Assembly (NCBI RefSeq): GCF_944393015.1
Contig: NZ_CALXYQ010000028.1
Coordinates: 1-38,840 of the forward strand
Direction: 5' to 3'
DNA length: 38,840 bases
From: an uncultured Brachyspira sp.
Lineage (GTDB): Bacteria > Spirochaetota > Brachyspiria > Brachyspirales > Brachyspiraceae
The notes below the pieces were generated by a model. It searched no databases. It was not told the DNA's origin and was given only the letters and a program-made list of their open reading frames with translations. Positions 17,932-27,856 of the stretch are shown here, one piece after another. A program made the translations under genes and the position numbers. Within the stretch, counting starts at the first letter, position 1. Every line of letters starts with the position of its first letter.

Positions 17932-19049
17932 AAGTAATGACTATACTTGGTACTAGACCTGAAATAATAAAACTTACTCAGGTTATAAAAGAATTAGATA
18001 AATACACAGATCATATATTAGTTCATACAGGACAGAATTTTGATTATGAACTTAATGAAGTATTTTTTAATGATTTAGAATTAAGAAAACCAGATTATTT
18101 CTTAAATGTTGCTGACTCCACATTATCAAAAACGATAGGAAACATTATAGCAAATTCTGATGAAGTTATGGAAAAAGAAAAACCTGATGCATTACTTTTA
18201 TATGGGGATACCAATTCATGTCTTTCTATAATACCAGCAAAAAGAAGGAAAATACCTGTATTTCATATGGAAGCTGGTAATAGATGTTTTGATGAAAGAG
18301 TACCTGAAGAAATTAATAGAAAGATTGTGGATCATTTAGCAGATATTAATTTAGTAATTACTGAACAGGCTAGACATTATTTACAAAGAGAGGGTATAGC
18401 CTCTGAAAGAATTATTAAAATTGGTTCTTCTATGAAAGAAATATTTGAACTTTATAAAGATAAAATTAATAATTCAAATATATTAAATAAATTATCATTA
18501 GAAAAAAATAAATATTTTGTAGTTAGCTCACATAGAGAAGAAGTTGTTGATATAGAATCTAATTTAAAATCTTTAATTGAATCTTTGAATGCTTTATCTG
18601 AAAAATATAATTACAAGATAATATTTTCAACTCATCCTAGAACCAGAAGACTTTTAGATAAATTAGGAAATATTCAAGTTCATAATAATATCATTTTTTC
18701 AAAACCATTTGGATTCTTTGATTATATAGCATTACAAAAAAATTCTTTCTGCACTCTTTCAGATAGCGGCACTATAACAGAAGAAAGTTCTTTATTAAAA
18801 TTTCCTGCTGTAACTATAAGAAATGCTCATGAAAGACCTGAAGGTAATGATGAAGGTACATTAATAATGTGCGGATACAAAAAAGATAGAGTGTTAAAAG
18901 CTGTTGAGGTTGTAACAGAACAATATAAAAATAATATTATACCTAAAACTGTAGAAGATTATGATGTTGATAATTTATCTATGAAAGTCGTTAGAATAAT
19001 ACTTGGATATACAGAATACATTAATGAAAATATTTGGAGGAAAATATGA
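17928..19049 (+). CDS. UDP-N-acetylglucosamine 2-epimerase family (WecB/FnlC/WbjD-like)
   Basis: 373 residues, typical for the family. Motifs: GTRPEIIKLTQVI at the N-terminus, HTGQNFDYELNEVFF, LLYGDTNSCL, FHMEAGNRCFDERVPEEINRKIVDH, SSHREE, SDSGTITEESS and NAHERPEG. The enzyme inverts C2 of a UDP-HexNAc. The operon also has a UDP-GlcNAc 4,6-dehydratase of the FnlA/CapE type (24897) and a reductase (24061). Its likely substrate is therefore a UDP-2-acetamido-2,6-dideoxy-L-hexose, as for WbjD/CapG/FnlC, rather than UDP-GlcNAc. ATGA overlaps join it to both neighbours. Confidence 0.9.
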   Translation: MKVMTILGTRPEIIKLTQVIKELDKYTDHILVHTGQNFDYELNEVFFNDLELRKPDYFLNVADSTLSKTIGNIIANSDEVMEKEKPDALLLYGDTNSCLSIIPAKRRKIPVFHMEAGNRCFDERVPEEINRKIVDHLADINLVITEQARHYLQREGIASERIIKIGSSMKEIFELYKDKINNSNILNKLSLEKNKYFVVSSHREEVVDIESNLKSLIESLNALSEKYNYKIIFSTHPRTRRLLDKLGNIQVHNNIIFSKPFGFFDYIALQKNSFCTLSDSGTITEESSLLKFPAVTIRNAHERPEGNDEGTLIMCGYKKDRVLKAVEVVTEQYKNNIIPKTVEDYDVDNLSMKVVRIILGYTEYINENIWRKI

Positions 19050-20506
19050 AATGGATTAACAAAGGGCATGAATTTGATGCAATAGGTAATATTTTCAAGC
19101 AAAATAAAGATTTATTATTTTTAGGTGATATAGATAAAGCAAACAGAATGAAAAAACATCTAAGTTTTTTAAATGCTAATATAGATATAATTGCTAATCC
19201 ATCTTCTAATGATCTATATAATATTGATTTAATTGGAAAAACTATATTAATTTTTGGTAATTATCCTTATATAGAAGAATATTTAATTTCAAAATTTTTA
19301 AGAAAAAATATAAATTATTTTATTATAAATGAGTTAGGTGATCATATTTTAATTAATTATGGAGATGATTTTCTTACTAAATATATCTCCATATTTGCCT
19401 TATACGCTTATGATAAAGTGTATATGCCAAGTAATAATATAGTTATAACAACTGTATGCAATTTAAATTGTGAATCATGTCTTAATTATAATCCATACAA
19501 TAAAAAAACAAAACATAGAGATTTTGAAGAATTAAAAAAAGATATAGATTTATATTTTAAGTATGTAGATATGGTTGGATTACTATGTATAACAGGAGGA
19601 GAAACAAGTTTATACCCATATTTAGCAGAATTAATAAAATATATAAATGATAATTATAGAGATAAAATAAATGATTTTGTTATGCCAACAAACAATATAA
19701 AAAGTCTCAATAATGATTTATGCAAAACTTTTAAAGAAAGTGATATGATTATTCAAATAGACAATTATTTAGAACAGGTTCCTCAGCATAAAAATATATT
19801 TTATGAGAATATAAATAAATTAAGAGAATATGATGTTAATGTTGAAATGATTGATGCTGGTATTAAATGGTCTTGGTTTGAAACATATCCACCTGATTAT
19901 GATTATTCACTATTAAATGAAGAAGAACAAAGAAAGAGATTTGATTATTGCGGATGTATTTACTCTCAAATAAAAAATGGAAGAATTTATGTTTGTGCTT
20001 ATCATAGTTTTGCAGAAACAGCCGGAATAGTAGGGGAAGATAAAAATGCATATTTTGATTTATCTGGAGAGGTTAATAAAAAGGAATTAATAGAGTTTAG
20101 ATTAAAATACAATAATGTAGGTTATGTAGAATTTTGTAAATACTGCAATGGTGCTCCTCCGTTAAATAATAAAACTTTAGAATTTGCTGCAAAACAAGCT
20201 AAGGGAATATTAGAATGGGATAAGACATTTAAGGAAATAGATTATGTTCCTGTAGATATAAAAAAAATTGATAATAAAATTGATGTATTAGAGAAATATA
20301 TTAAATACATTGATGCTCACAATAGATTAAATAACATAGAAAAATATATGAATGATAGCTTTGATAATATTAATGCGGCAATAAAAGAAAATTTCAAATA
20401 TATTGATAATACCAATAATAGATTAAATAATTTATTTAATTTTATATCACGCTTTATACCTACTCGTAAACTAAAAAATAAATTTAAAGATGAATTTTAC
20501 AAATAA
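19046..20506 (+). CDS. Radical SAM protein with C-terminal coiled coil and basic tag
   Basis: The start is ATG 19046 (486 residues): GGAGG lies seven bases upstream and the ATG overlaps the preceding TGA. A Rossmann-like N-terminal 120 residues precede the radical-SAM core: CNLNCESC (C138, C142, C145) and TGGETS. Later cysteines (FDYCGCIYSQ; RIYVCAYHS; FCKYCNG) fit a SPASM-like auxiliary cluster domain. A coiled coil (NRLNNIEKYMNDSFDNI) leads to the terminal tag RFIPTRKLKNKFKDEF, a degenerate relative of the WWIP tag on other locus enzymes. The reaction is unknown; the neighbours point to modification of a glycan or of its precursor. Confidence 0.75.
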   Translation: MKWINKGHEFDAIGNIFKQNKDLLFLGDIDKANRMKKHLSFLNANIDIIANPSSNDLYNIDLIGKTILIFGNYPYIEEYLISKFLRKNINYFIINELGDHILINYGDDFLTKYISIFALYAYDKVYMPSNNIVITTVCNLNCESCLNYNPYNKKTKHRDFEELKKDIDLYFKYVDMVGLLCITGGETSLYPYLAELIKYINDNYRDKINDFVMPTNNIKSLNNDLCKTFKESDMIIQIDNYLEQVPQHKNIFYENINKLREYDVNVEMIDAGIKWSWFETYPPDYDYSLLNEEEQRKRFDYCGCIYSQIKNGRIYVCAYHSFAETAGIVGEDKNAYFDLSGEVNKKELIEFRLKYNNVGYVEFCKYCNGAPPLNNKTLEFAAKQAKGILEWDKTFKEIDYVPVDIKKIDNKIDVLEKYIKYIDAHNRLNNIEKYMNDSFDNINAAIKENFKYIDNTNNRLNNLFNFISRFIPTRKLKNKFKDEFYK

Positions 20507-20518
20507 AGTGAATAATTT

Positions 20519-21721
20519 ATGAAAATAAATAATTTTTTTAATTTTTCTGAATCTGATTCAGAAATCATTTTTATTTTATTAGGATTTCGTATAATAATAA
20601 AAAAAAATAAAGAAAACATTATTTTATATATTATTAATTTATTTTTATTTAATAAATTAAAAAATAAATTAAAAAAAATTAATAATGATAAAACTATATT
20701 AATTATTGAAGCTAATTATTATCATGGTGAAACATTAGTAAGTTATGCTAAATATCTTTTAGATATTGGTTACAATATTCAATTTATTTTGAATAAAAAT
20801 TTAGAAAAAGAAAATCCTTTTTGCAGATTTAATAGTAATAATGTATATATAAATTATATATATATGAGTAAGCCATTTTTAAAAATGTTTCTAAATAATA
20901 ACTTTTTATCAAATTATAAATTAATATTTATAAGTACTGATTGGGTTTATATAGATCATGATCCATTCATAATACATAAAAATATACCTCATACTATAAA
21001 AAATAAAACAATTATTATTGAACATGATGCTAAAAATTTTGCTAAAGAAAATGAGGAAAATATTATAAAAGAAAATAGACTTTTTACTTTATTACCAAGA
21101 AGTTATAAAGAATATACAACTAAAATGATAAATCCAAATTATTTTGGAGAAATAAAAAAAACAAATAATTTAAATAAAAATACTATTGTTTTTATAGCAG
21201 TAGGAGTAATACATAAAGGGTATAAAGGACATTATGTTTTGGAAGATACAATAAAAAAACTTTTAGAATGTAATATTAGAAATTTTAGAATAGATATTGT
21301 TGGTTATGGTGATTTTGAAATAGATGATTCTATAAAAGATTATATTTGTTTTAAAGGACGTTTAGGATTTGAAGAGTTATATTCTTCTATAGAACAATCA
21401 CAATATTTATTATTTTTACTTGATCCCAATAATGAAGAACATAATAGGTATTTAAATGAAAATGTATCCGGTGCTTTACAGTTAAGTTTAGGATTTTCAA
21501 TAATACCATTAATAGATGAAAAATTTTCTGACACTTTTGGATTAAATAAAAATAATTCTATCATATATAAAAATAATGATTTGTTTTCTGCTATGGTAAA
21601 AGCTATTAATATGGACCAAAATAGTTATATATCATTACAAAATGAACTTACATCATTACAAATGAAATATAGAGAAGAATCTATTAACAATATAAAAAAT
21701 TATTTACAATATTTGGAGTAG
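20519..21721 (+). CDS. GT-B type glycosyltransferase (GT4-like)
   Basis: 400 residues, ATG 20519 with a weak AAAGTGA site. The N-terminus carries the hydrophobic-basic tag FILLGFRIIIKKNKEN, here at the N-terminus instead of the C-terminus. The rest resembles a GT-B fold: an N-terminal half (IIEANYYHGETLVSYAKYL), a linker, and a C-terminal half with VFIAVGVIHKGYKGHYVLED, FRIDIVGYGDFE and FKGRLGFEELYSSIEQSQYLLF, typical of GT4 donor domains. The expected E-x7-E motif is weak, so family assignment is moderate. It abuts the next gene, whose ATG follows its stop by three bases. Confidence 0.7.
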   Translation: MKINNFFNFSESDSEIIFILLGFRIIIKKNKENIILYIINLFLFNKLKNKLKKINNDKTILIIEANYYHGETLVSYAKYLLDIGYNIQFILNKNLEKENPFCRFNSNNVYINYIYMSKPFLKMFLNNNFLSNYKLIFISTDWVYIDHDPFIIHKNIPHTIKNKTIIIEHDAKNFAKENEENIIKENRLFTLLPRSYKEYTTKMINPNYFGEIKKTNNLNKNTIVFIAVGVIHKGYKGHYVLEDTIKKLLECNIRNFRIDIVGYGDFEIDDSIKDYICFKGRLGFEELYSSIEQSQYLLFLLDPNNEEHNRYLNENVSGALQLSLGFSIIPLIDEKFSDTFGLNKNNSIIYKNNDLFSAMVKAINMDQNSYISLQNELTSLQMKYREESINNIKNYLQYLE

Positions 21722-21724
21722 TTT

Positions 21725-24064
21725 ATGAACAATGATTTAATATCTATAATAATTCCAACCTATAATGGAGAAAAATATATATCTGAAACTATAGATTCAA
21801 TATTAAATCAAACTTATAAAAATTGGGAATTAATTATAATAGATGATGGATCTACAGATTCTACTAATAATATAGTTAATAAATATATTGAAAAAGATTC
21901 AAGAATTTCATATTACAAAAACGAAAAAAATATGAAACAAGCTTATTCTTTAAATAGGGGATTTTCTCTATCTAAGGGTAATTATTTGACTTGGACAGCT
22001 GATGATAATATTCTACTTCCAAACTGTCTTGAAATATTAATTACTTTTTTATTGAATAATAATTGTGATTTATGTTATGGAAATATGCTTAATTTTTATA
22101 CAGATAAATCTTTAAATCATAGCAACTTTCATAAATTTGTAATAGACACTAAAAAATACGGCAAATTGGCTAATTTAATATCTTGTACTGTAGGCGGAGC
22201 TTTTTTGTACAAAAGAAGTATTTTTAATGAAATTGGTGAATATACATTAGATAGTGATTTTCACTTAGTTATAGATTATGATTATTGGATTCGTATCAAT
22301 AAAAATCATATAATTTTACCTATAGATACAAATGATATAATATACCATTATCGTATTCATGATAATCAATTAACAAGTAAATATTTTTCTGAACTACTTT
22401 ATCAAAATATCTTACTAATAATAAAATATTTGCCAGATTATGAATTAACTATATACAATATAGAATTTGTATTCAACAGAATATTTGAATTATGTTCTGT
22501 AATAAAAGATAGATATGAATCAAATATAGATATTGATGTTTATAAAAAACTTATTAATTATATACATCATAATATGTTTCAAGTTTTAAAAGATAAAATC
22601 AAATTAGAATCAAAATATATAAGTGACTATGTATTAGTAAAATTTTGTGTAAAATTAAATAATTTATTTTCAGATAAAAATATTGAAAAAGATTTATATG
22701 ATTTACTATCTATTTCTAAATTTTCATGTCTTCAAATAGGTGATAGAGATTTAGTAGGAAATAAATTTAATGGACATAATTTGCATATATATCTAAGAGA
22801 ACTAGGAATAGATGCCAATCATATAGTTAATATAAAAGAATCAGATGATGAAAATACTTATGTATATAATACAAATGTCAATAATTTTACAGAATCATTA
22901 ATAAAAAATAATTTGTTTTTATCATCAGATTTATTACATTTACATCTAATACATAATACAGAATTTGATATAAAATATTTGCCATTAATTACAAAATTAA
23001 AACCAACTGTTATAACATTACATGATCCGTATTTTCTTAGCGGACATTGTGTTTATCAATTTGATTGTCAAAAATGGAAAAAATCTTGCTATGATTGTCA
23101 GCATTTAGATATACCATTTGCTATAAAAAATGATGACACAGCATTACAATTTGAAATAAAAAGAAAATATATCCAAGCTTCTAATATATCAGTTATTGTA
23201 GCATCAAAATGGATGGAAGATAAATTAAAAGAATCTCCTATATGGAAAGATAAAAAAATATATAGAATTCCATATGGTATTAATCAAGATATATTTAAGC
23301 CTAGAGATATTAATGAAGCTAAAAGAGAATTAGAAATACCTGAAAATTCAATCACATTGATGTTTAGGGCAGATGGATATATATATAAAGGAATGGACAT
23401 TATAGAAGAAGCTTTATTAAATATAAATACCAATAAAACAATAGTTTTAATAACTGTTGGTACATCAGAAACAGCAATAAAAAAATTAAAAAATAAATAC
23501 AAAATATTATCATATGAATGGATAAAAGATGATTACCTTCTAGCTAAATTATATCAAGCATGTGATATATTTTTGATGCCTTCAAGACAGGAAGCTTTTG
23601 GAGCTATGGCAGCAGAGGCTATGAGTTGTGAAAAGATGGTTTTATCAATTAGCGGTACATCTTTACCAGAAGTTATTAATTCTCCTGAATGCGGTATTGC
23701 TTGTGAAGAAAAAGAATATACTGAAAAATTACAATATTTAATAGATAATTTGGATGAAGTAAAAGAGAGAGGTAAAAAATCATTAGATTTTGCTATAAAA
23801 AATTACAATCATATGATTTATTCTTATAGAATATTAGATATTTATAAAAATATGATTGAAGATTATAAATTAGATGAAAACTATAAAATTATATTAGAAC
23901 AATTAAAAAAATATAATAATTCAAATATTCTAACTACTAACAATAATATAACTACTAGCAATTATAAAAATAATAATTTTGGAATATTTATTCAAAATAA
24001 TGATAAATATTTAACAATAAATATATTTGGAATAAAAATTACAATTAAGAAGAAGGCAAAATGA
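21725..24064 (+). CDS. Bifunctional glycosyltransferase, GT2-GT4 fusion
   Basis: 779 residues. Residues 1-240 form a GT2 domain (ISIIIPTYNGEKYISET, IIDDGSTDSTN, WTADDN). Residues 345-730 form a GT-B/GT4 domain beginning QIGDRDLVGNKFNGHNLH, with a cysteine-rich loop (HDPYFLSGHCVYQFDC, SCYDCQH) and the donor motif MPSRQEAFGAMAAEAMSC (E-x7-E-like). One chain could thus add two successive sugars. The C-terminus carries the tag INIFGIKITIKKKAK. The ATGA overlap with the following reductase implies coupling. Confidence 0.85.
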   Translation: MNNDLISIIIPTYNGEKYISETIDSILNQTYKNWELIIIDDGSTDSTNNIVNKYIEKDSRISYYKNEKNMKQAYSLNRGFSLSKGNYLTWTADDNILLPNCLEILITFLLNNNCDLCYGNMLNFYTDKSLNHSNFHKFVIDTKKYGKLANLISCTVGGAFLYKRSIFNEIGEYTLDSDFHLVIDYDYWIRINKNHIILPIDTNDIIYHYRIHDNQLTSKYFSELLYQNILLIIKYLPDYELTIYNIEFVFNRIFELCSVIKDRYESNIDIDVYKKLINYIHHNMFQVLKDKIKLESKYISDYVLVKFCVKLNNLFSDKNIEKDLYDLLSISKFSCLQIGDRDLVGNKFNGHNLHIYLRELGIDANHIVNIKESDDENTYVYNTNVNNFTESLIKNNLFLSSDLLHLHLIHNTEFDIKYLPLITKLKPTVITLHDPYFLSGHCVYQFDCQKWKKSCYDCQHLDIPFAIKNDDTALQFEIKRKYIQASNISVIVASKWMEDKLKESPIWKDKKIYRIPYGINQDIFKPRDINEAKRELEIPENSITLMFRADGYIYKGMDIIEEALLNINTNKTIVLITVGTSETAIKKLKNKYKILSYEWIKDDYLLAKLYQACDIFLMPSRQEAFGAMAAEAMSCEKMVLSISGTSLPEVINSPECGIACEEKEYTEKLQYLIDNLDEVKERGKKSLDFAIKNYNHMIYSYRILDIYKNMIEDYKLDENYKIILEQLKKYNNSNILTTNNNITTSNYKNNNFGIFIQNNDKYLTINIFGIKITIKKKAK

Positions 24065-24891
24065 AAAAGATTTTAATATTAGGCGGAACTGGAATGCTTG
24101 GCAATACCGTTGCTAGGCATTTCATTAACAACAAAAATTATAATGTTCATTTTACATATAGGAATGAAAAAGTAGCTTTTGATAATTTTGATAAAAATAA
24201 AGGTATCAAATTTGACTCCCTTACTGATGATATAAATAATTTAAATAAAGATTTTGATTATGTTATAAATTGTATTGGTATTATAAAACCATTTATGTTT
24301 AATAATATGCGAGATTCTATATTTATAAACTCTATATTTCCATGGAATGCTGCTAATTGGTGTAAAGAAAATAATATTAAATTTATTCATATAACTACAG
24401 ACTGTGTATTTGACGGACTTAAAGGTAAATATAATGAAATCGATGGACATAATGCCTTAGATGAATATGGAAAATCAAAATCTTTAGGTGAACCTAGAGG
24501 TAAATGTATGATATTACGTACAAGTATCATAGGTGAGGAAATACATAAAAATGCTAGTTTAATTTCTTGGGCTAAATCACAAAAGGGAAAGTCTGTAAAC
24601 GGATTTTTAAATCATTTTTGGAATGGTATTACAACAAAACAATATGCCATAATTTGTGAACAAATAATAGAAAATAATCTATATGAAGAAGATTTATTTC
24701 ATATACATTCTAAAAATATAGTAAGCAAATATCAAATGTTAGAATATTTTAATGAGAAATATGATTTAAATCTAAAAATAAAACCATATATAACTAATCC
24801 TATATGTGATAGAAGTTTATCATCTATTAAGGAATTATGTAGTAAATTAAATATACCTACAGTAAAAGAACAAATAAATAATTTGGAGTAA
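24061..24891 (+). CDS. RmlD-like NDP-4-keto-deoxysugar reductase (SDR)
   Basis: 276 residues. Rossmann motif LGGTGMLGNTVARHF at the N-terminus, ITTDCVFDG and YGKSKSLGE (Y-x3-K) as in RmlD-type reductases. It directly precedes an FnlA/CapE-type dehydratase, so it should reduce C4 of a UDP-2-acetamido-2,6-dideoxy-4-hexulose. Unlike CapF/WbjC it lacks the C-terminal cupin domain (the usual length is about 370). By comparison with the WbvR type, the product may be UDP-L-RhaNAc, which the 2-epimerase would turn into UDP-L-QuiNAc; UDP-L-FucNAc is the alternative. That choice is inference. Confidence 0.82.
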   Translation: MKKILILGGTGMLGNTVARHFINNKNYNVHFTYRNEKVAFDNFDKNKGIKFDSLTDDINNLNKDFDYVINCIGIIKPFMFNNMRDSIFINSIFPWNAANWCKENNIKFIHITTDCVFDGLKGKYNEIDGHNALDEYGKSKSLGEPRGKCMILRTSIIGEEIHKNASLISWAKSQKGKSVNGFLNHFWNGITTKQYAIICEQIIENNLYEEDLFHIHSKNIVSKYQMLEYFNEKYDLNLKIKPYITNPICDRSLSSIKELCSKLNIPTVKEQINNLE

Positions 24892-24896
24892 TTATT

Positions 24897-25910
24897 ATGT
24901 TTAAGGATAAAATTTTATTAATAACTGGTGGTACCGGATCTTTCGGTAATAAAATGCTTAGATACTTTATAAACAATACTGATATAAAAGAAGTAAGAGT
25001 ATTTTCCAGAGATGAAGAAAAACAGGATAGAATGCGCACAGAATTAAAAGATGATAGGATCAAATATTATATTGGTAATGTTAGGGATTATAAAAGCATA
25101 AATGAAGCTTTAAGAAACGTGGATTTTGTATTCCATGCTGCAGCGTTGAAGCAAGTACCTTCTTGTGAATTTTATCCTATACAAGCAGTGCATACTAATA
25201 TAATTGGTTCAAGTAATGTAATAGATGCATGTATAGAAAATAAAGTAAAAAAACTTGTTATGTTGTCAACAGATAAAGCTGTTTATCCTATTAATGCTAT
25301 GGGTATGACAAAAGCCATTATGGAAAAATTAATGATTTCAAAGTCTAGAAATTTACCAAATGATGGTAATACCACTTTATGTGCTACTAGATATGGAAAT
25401 GTTATGGCTTCAAGAGGTTCTGTTATTCCATTATTTATAAAACAGTGTAAAGAAAATAAACCTTTAACAGTTACAGACCCTAATATGACTAGATTTTTAA
25501 TGTCATTAGATGAATCAGTAAATTTAGTATTATTTGCTTTCAACAATGCTGTAAACGGTGATATATTTGTGCAAAAGGCTCCAGCTTGTACTATTATGGA
25601 TTTAGCATTAGCAATTAAGGAAATATTTAATCCTAATGTAGAAATAAAAATAATAGGTACAAGACATGGCGAAAAAACTTATGAAACTTTAATAAATAAA
25701 GAAGATATGATTAAAGCTGTTGATATGGGAAATTTTTATAAGATACCTGCTGATAATAGAGATTTGAATTATGATAAATATTTTATAGATGGCAACATAG
25801 AAATATCATCTAAAGAAGAATATAATTCAGATAATACAATTCGTTTAAATAAAGAAGAAGTGAAAGAAAAACTTTTATCTTTAGATTATGTAAAAAATGA
25901 ACTTCAATAA
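24897..25910 (+). CDS. UDP-GlcNAc 4,6-dehydratase/5-epimerase (FnlA/CapE/WbjB-like)
   Basis: 337 residues, ATG 24897 with TTGGAG upstream. Polysaccharide-biosynthesis SDR: TGGTGSFGNKMLRYF, then HAAALKQVPSCEFYP, LSTDKAVYPINAMGMTKAIMEKL, and GNVMASRGSVIPLF. The lysine-bearing TDKAVYPINAMG-x2-K form marks the soluble FnlA/CapE group. It converts UDP-GlcNAc to UDP-2-acetamido-2,6-dideoxy-beta-L-arabino-hexos-4-ulose, the first step to L-FucNAc, L-RhaNAc or L-QuiNAc. Five bases separate it from the reductase. Confidence 0.9.
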   Translation: MFKDKILLITGGTGSFGNKMLRYFINNTDIKEVRVFSRDEEKQDRMRTELKDDRIKYYIGNVRDYKSINEALRNVDFVFHAAALKQVPSCEFYPIQAVHTNIIGSSNVIDACIENKVKKLVMLSTDKAVYPINAMGMTKAIMEKLMISKSRNLPNDGNTTLCATRYGNVMASRGSVIPLFIKQCKENKPLTVTDPNMTRFLMSLDESVNLVLFAFNNAVNGDIFVQKAPACTIMDLALAIKEIFNPNVEIKIIGTRHGEKTYETLINKEDMIKAVDMGNFYKIPADNRDLNYDKYFIDGNIEISSKEEYNSDNTIRLNKEEVKEKLLSLDYVKNELQ

Positions 25911-25937
25911 TTTTGAGTAAGTAATTAAGGAATATAA

Positions 25938-27218
25938 ATGACAATCCTAAATAAAATAAGTTTATTTATTTTTATATTCATAATAGTTCAAAATAATTTA
26001 TTTGGATATATAGATCCTGGTACTGGAAGTTTATTATTTTCAGCAATTTTTGGTATAATAGGTACACTTTTTTTCTTGTTTAAAGCTTTTTTAATTAAAA
26101 TAAAAACAGTTCCTTTTTATAAGAATAGAGCTAAAATAAATTTAAATAATAAAGCTAAAATAATTATTTATGGTGAAGATAAAAGATATTACAATTTATT
26201 TAAGCCTATAATAGAAGAACTTATCAAATTAGAAATACCATTAATATATTACAGTTCAAGTGAGGATGATCTAATTTTCAATATAAAAAGTGATTTATTA
26301 TATACAGAATTTATAGGTGTAGGAAATAAAGCTTATGCTAAATTAAATTTTATAGAAGCAGATATATGTTTAATGACTACACCCAATTTGGATGTATTCC
26401 AATTAAAACGTTCTAAAGGTGTAAAAAAATATATACACATAACACACTCCCCAGGTTCTATAGGTGTATATAAAATGTATTCTCTTGATTTCTTTGATAT
26501 AGTTCTATTGAATGGTGAACATCAAATATCAGATATAAGAGAATTAGAAAAATTAAGAGGTGAAAAAGAGAAAGACTTATATGTTGTTGGAAGTCCTTAT
26601 TTGGATGAACTTAATAAAAAATTGCAAAAAATAAAAGAAAGCGAAAACATAAAATCTGACTCTATATTAATAGCCCCTTCATGGGGACCTAATGGGCTTT
26701 TAAAAAAATTTGGTAAAAAATTAATAGATTCTATTTTAACTTTAAATTATAAAGTCATTATACGTCCGCACCCTCAATCTTATATAAGCGAAAAAGAAAT
26801 GATTAATTCATTAAAAGAAATATATAAAGATAATACTAATATAGAATGGGACAATAATACGGATAGTTCTTATTCTTTTCTTCGTTCAACAGCTATGATA
26901 TCTGATTTCTCAGGGGTTATATTTGATTATTCTTTTTTAATGGAAAGACCTGTCTTAATACCAGATTTCCAGTATAAAAAAGATGGTTTTGATGCTTATT
27001 TTCTTAAGAATGATATATGGCAATTAACAGTATTACCTAGAATAAGTATTAAATTCTTTGAAAATAATATAAATGAAATACATAATATTTTATCCAACCT
27101 CATAAATGATGAAAAATTTATAGCTGAAATAAAAAAAGCAAAAAGTGAAGCTTATATGTATATTAATGAATCATCTAAAAAAATTTCTACACTATTATTT
27201 AATATGATAAAGGAATAA
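25938..27218 (+). CDS. CDP-glycerol glycerophosphotransferase (TagF)-like protein
   Basis: 426 residues. Two N-terminal membrane segments (residues 7-25 and 32-52, around GYIDPGTGSLL) are followed by a TagF-like domain (PF04464): THSPGSIGVYKMYSLDFFD, a VGSPYLDEL turn, IIRPHPQSY and ISDFSGVIFDYSFLMERP. This family transfers polyol phosphates such as glycerol phosphate from a CDP-activated donor. Together with the LtaS-like fusion two genes downstream it suggests phosphoglycerol (or similar) decoration of the surface glycan. No CDP-glycerol-making gene is visible in the window. Confidence 0.82.
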   Translation: MTILNKISLFIFIFIIVQNNLFGYIDPGTGSLLFSAIFGIIGTLFFLFKAFLIKIKTVPFYKNRAKINLNNKAKIIIYGEDKRYYNLFKPIIEELIKLEIPLIYYSSSEDDLIFNIKSDLLYTEFIGVGNKAYAKLNFIEADICLMTTPNLDVFQLKRSKGVKKYIHITHSPGSIGVYKMYSLDFFDIVLLNGEHQISDIRELEKLRGEKEKDLYVVGSPYLDELNKKLQKIKESENIKSDSILIAPSWGPNGLLKKFGKKLIDSILTLNYKVIIRPHPQSYISEKEMINSLKEIYKDNTNIEWDNNTDSSYSFLRSTAMISDFSGVIFDYSFLMERPVLIPDFQYKKDGFDAYFLKNDIWQLTVLPRISIKFFENNINEIHNILSNLINDEKFIAEIKKAKSEAYMYINESSKKISTLLFNMIKE

Positions 27219-27222
27219 TTAA

Positions 27223-27855
27223 ATGTTTACAAATGACATAAAATATTGGGAAAAATATTATTTAAAAAATAATATACCATTTGAACCAACTCCATTTTCA
27301 AAATTTATACTTCAATATTTAGAAAATGGAAAAAAACTAATTGAGTTTGGATGTGGTAATGGTAGAGATAGCATATTTTTATCTAATTTAGGAATAAATG
27401 TTTTGGGTATTGATCAAGTAAATAATGAAATAAAATTTCTAAATAAAGAATTTAGTTCTGATAATCTAAAATTTGTATGTTCAGATTTCACTAATTTAGA
27501 TTTAGATTTTAAATTTGATTATGCATATAGTCGTTTTACACTTCATTCTATAGATGAAGAAGCAGAAAATAGAGTTTTAAATTGGGTATCTAATCATTTA
27601 AATGAAAATGGACTTTTTTTTGTAGAAGCTAGAAGTATAAATGATGATCTTTATAATTCTGGTACTAAAATTAGTAATAACGAAAACTTTACAGATCATT
27701 ATAGAAGATATATGGATAAATCTATATTTATATCTAAATTAGAAAAATTAGAATTTAAGATAATTTATTCAATAGAAGATAATGGTTTAGCAATATATAA
27801 AAATGAGGATCCTAAAATAGTTAGGATAATCTCTAAAAAAATATTTAAGAATTAG
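27223..27855 (+). CDS. Class I SAM-dependent methyltransferase (TehB-like)
   Basis: 210 residues, four bases after the TagF-like gene. The SAM site is LIEFGCGNGRDSIFLSNLG near 38-56, with a second acidic turn (VLGIDQV) and FDYAYSRFTLHSI. The fold is that of small TehB/UbiE-like methyltransferases. Placed between two phosphoglycerol-transfer-type genes, it may methylate the phosphate substituent or its alcohol, but this is only inferred from position. Confidence 0.78.
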   Translation: MFTNDIKYWEKYYLKNNIPFEPTPFSKFILQYLENGKKLIEFGCGNGRDSIFLSNLGINVLGIDQVNNEIKFLNKEFSSDNLKFVCSDFTNLDLDFKFDYAYSRFTLHSIDEEAENRVLNWVSNHLNENGLFFVEARSINDDLYNSGTKISNNENFTDHYRRYMDKSIFISKLEKLEFKIIYSIEDNGLAIYKNEDPKIVRIISKKIFKN

Positions 27856-27856
27856 G

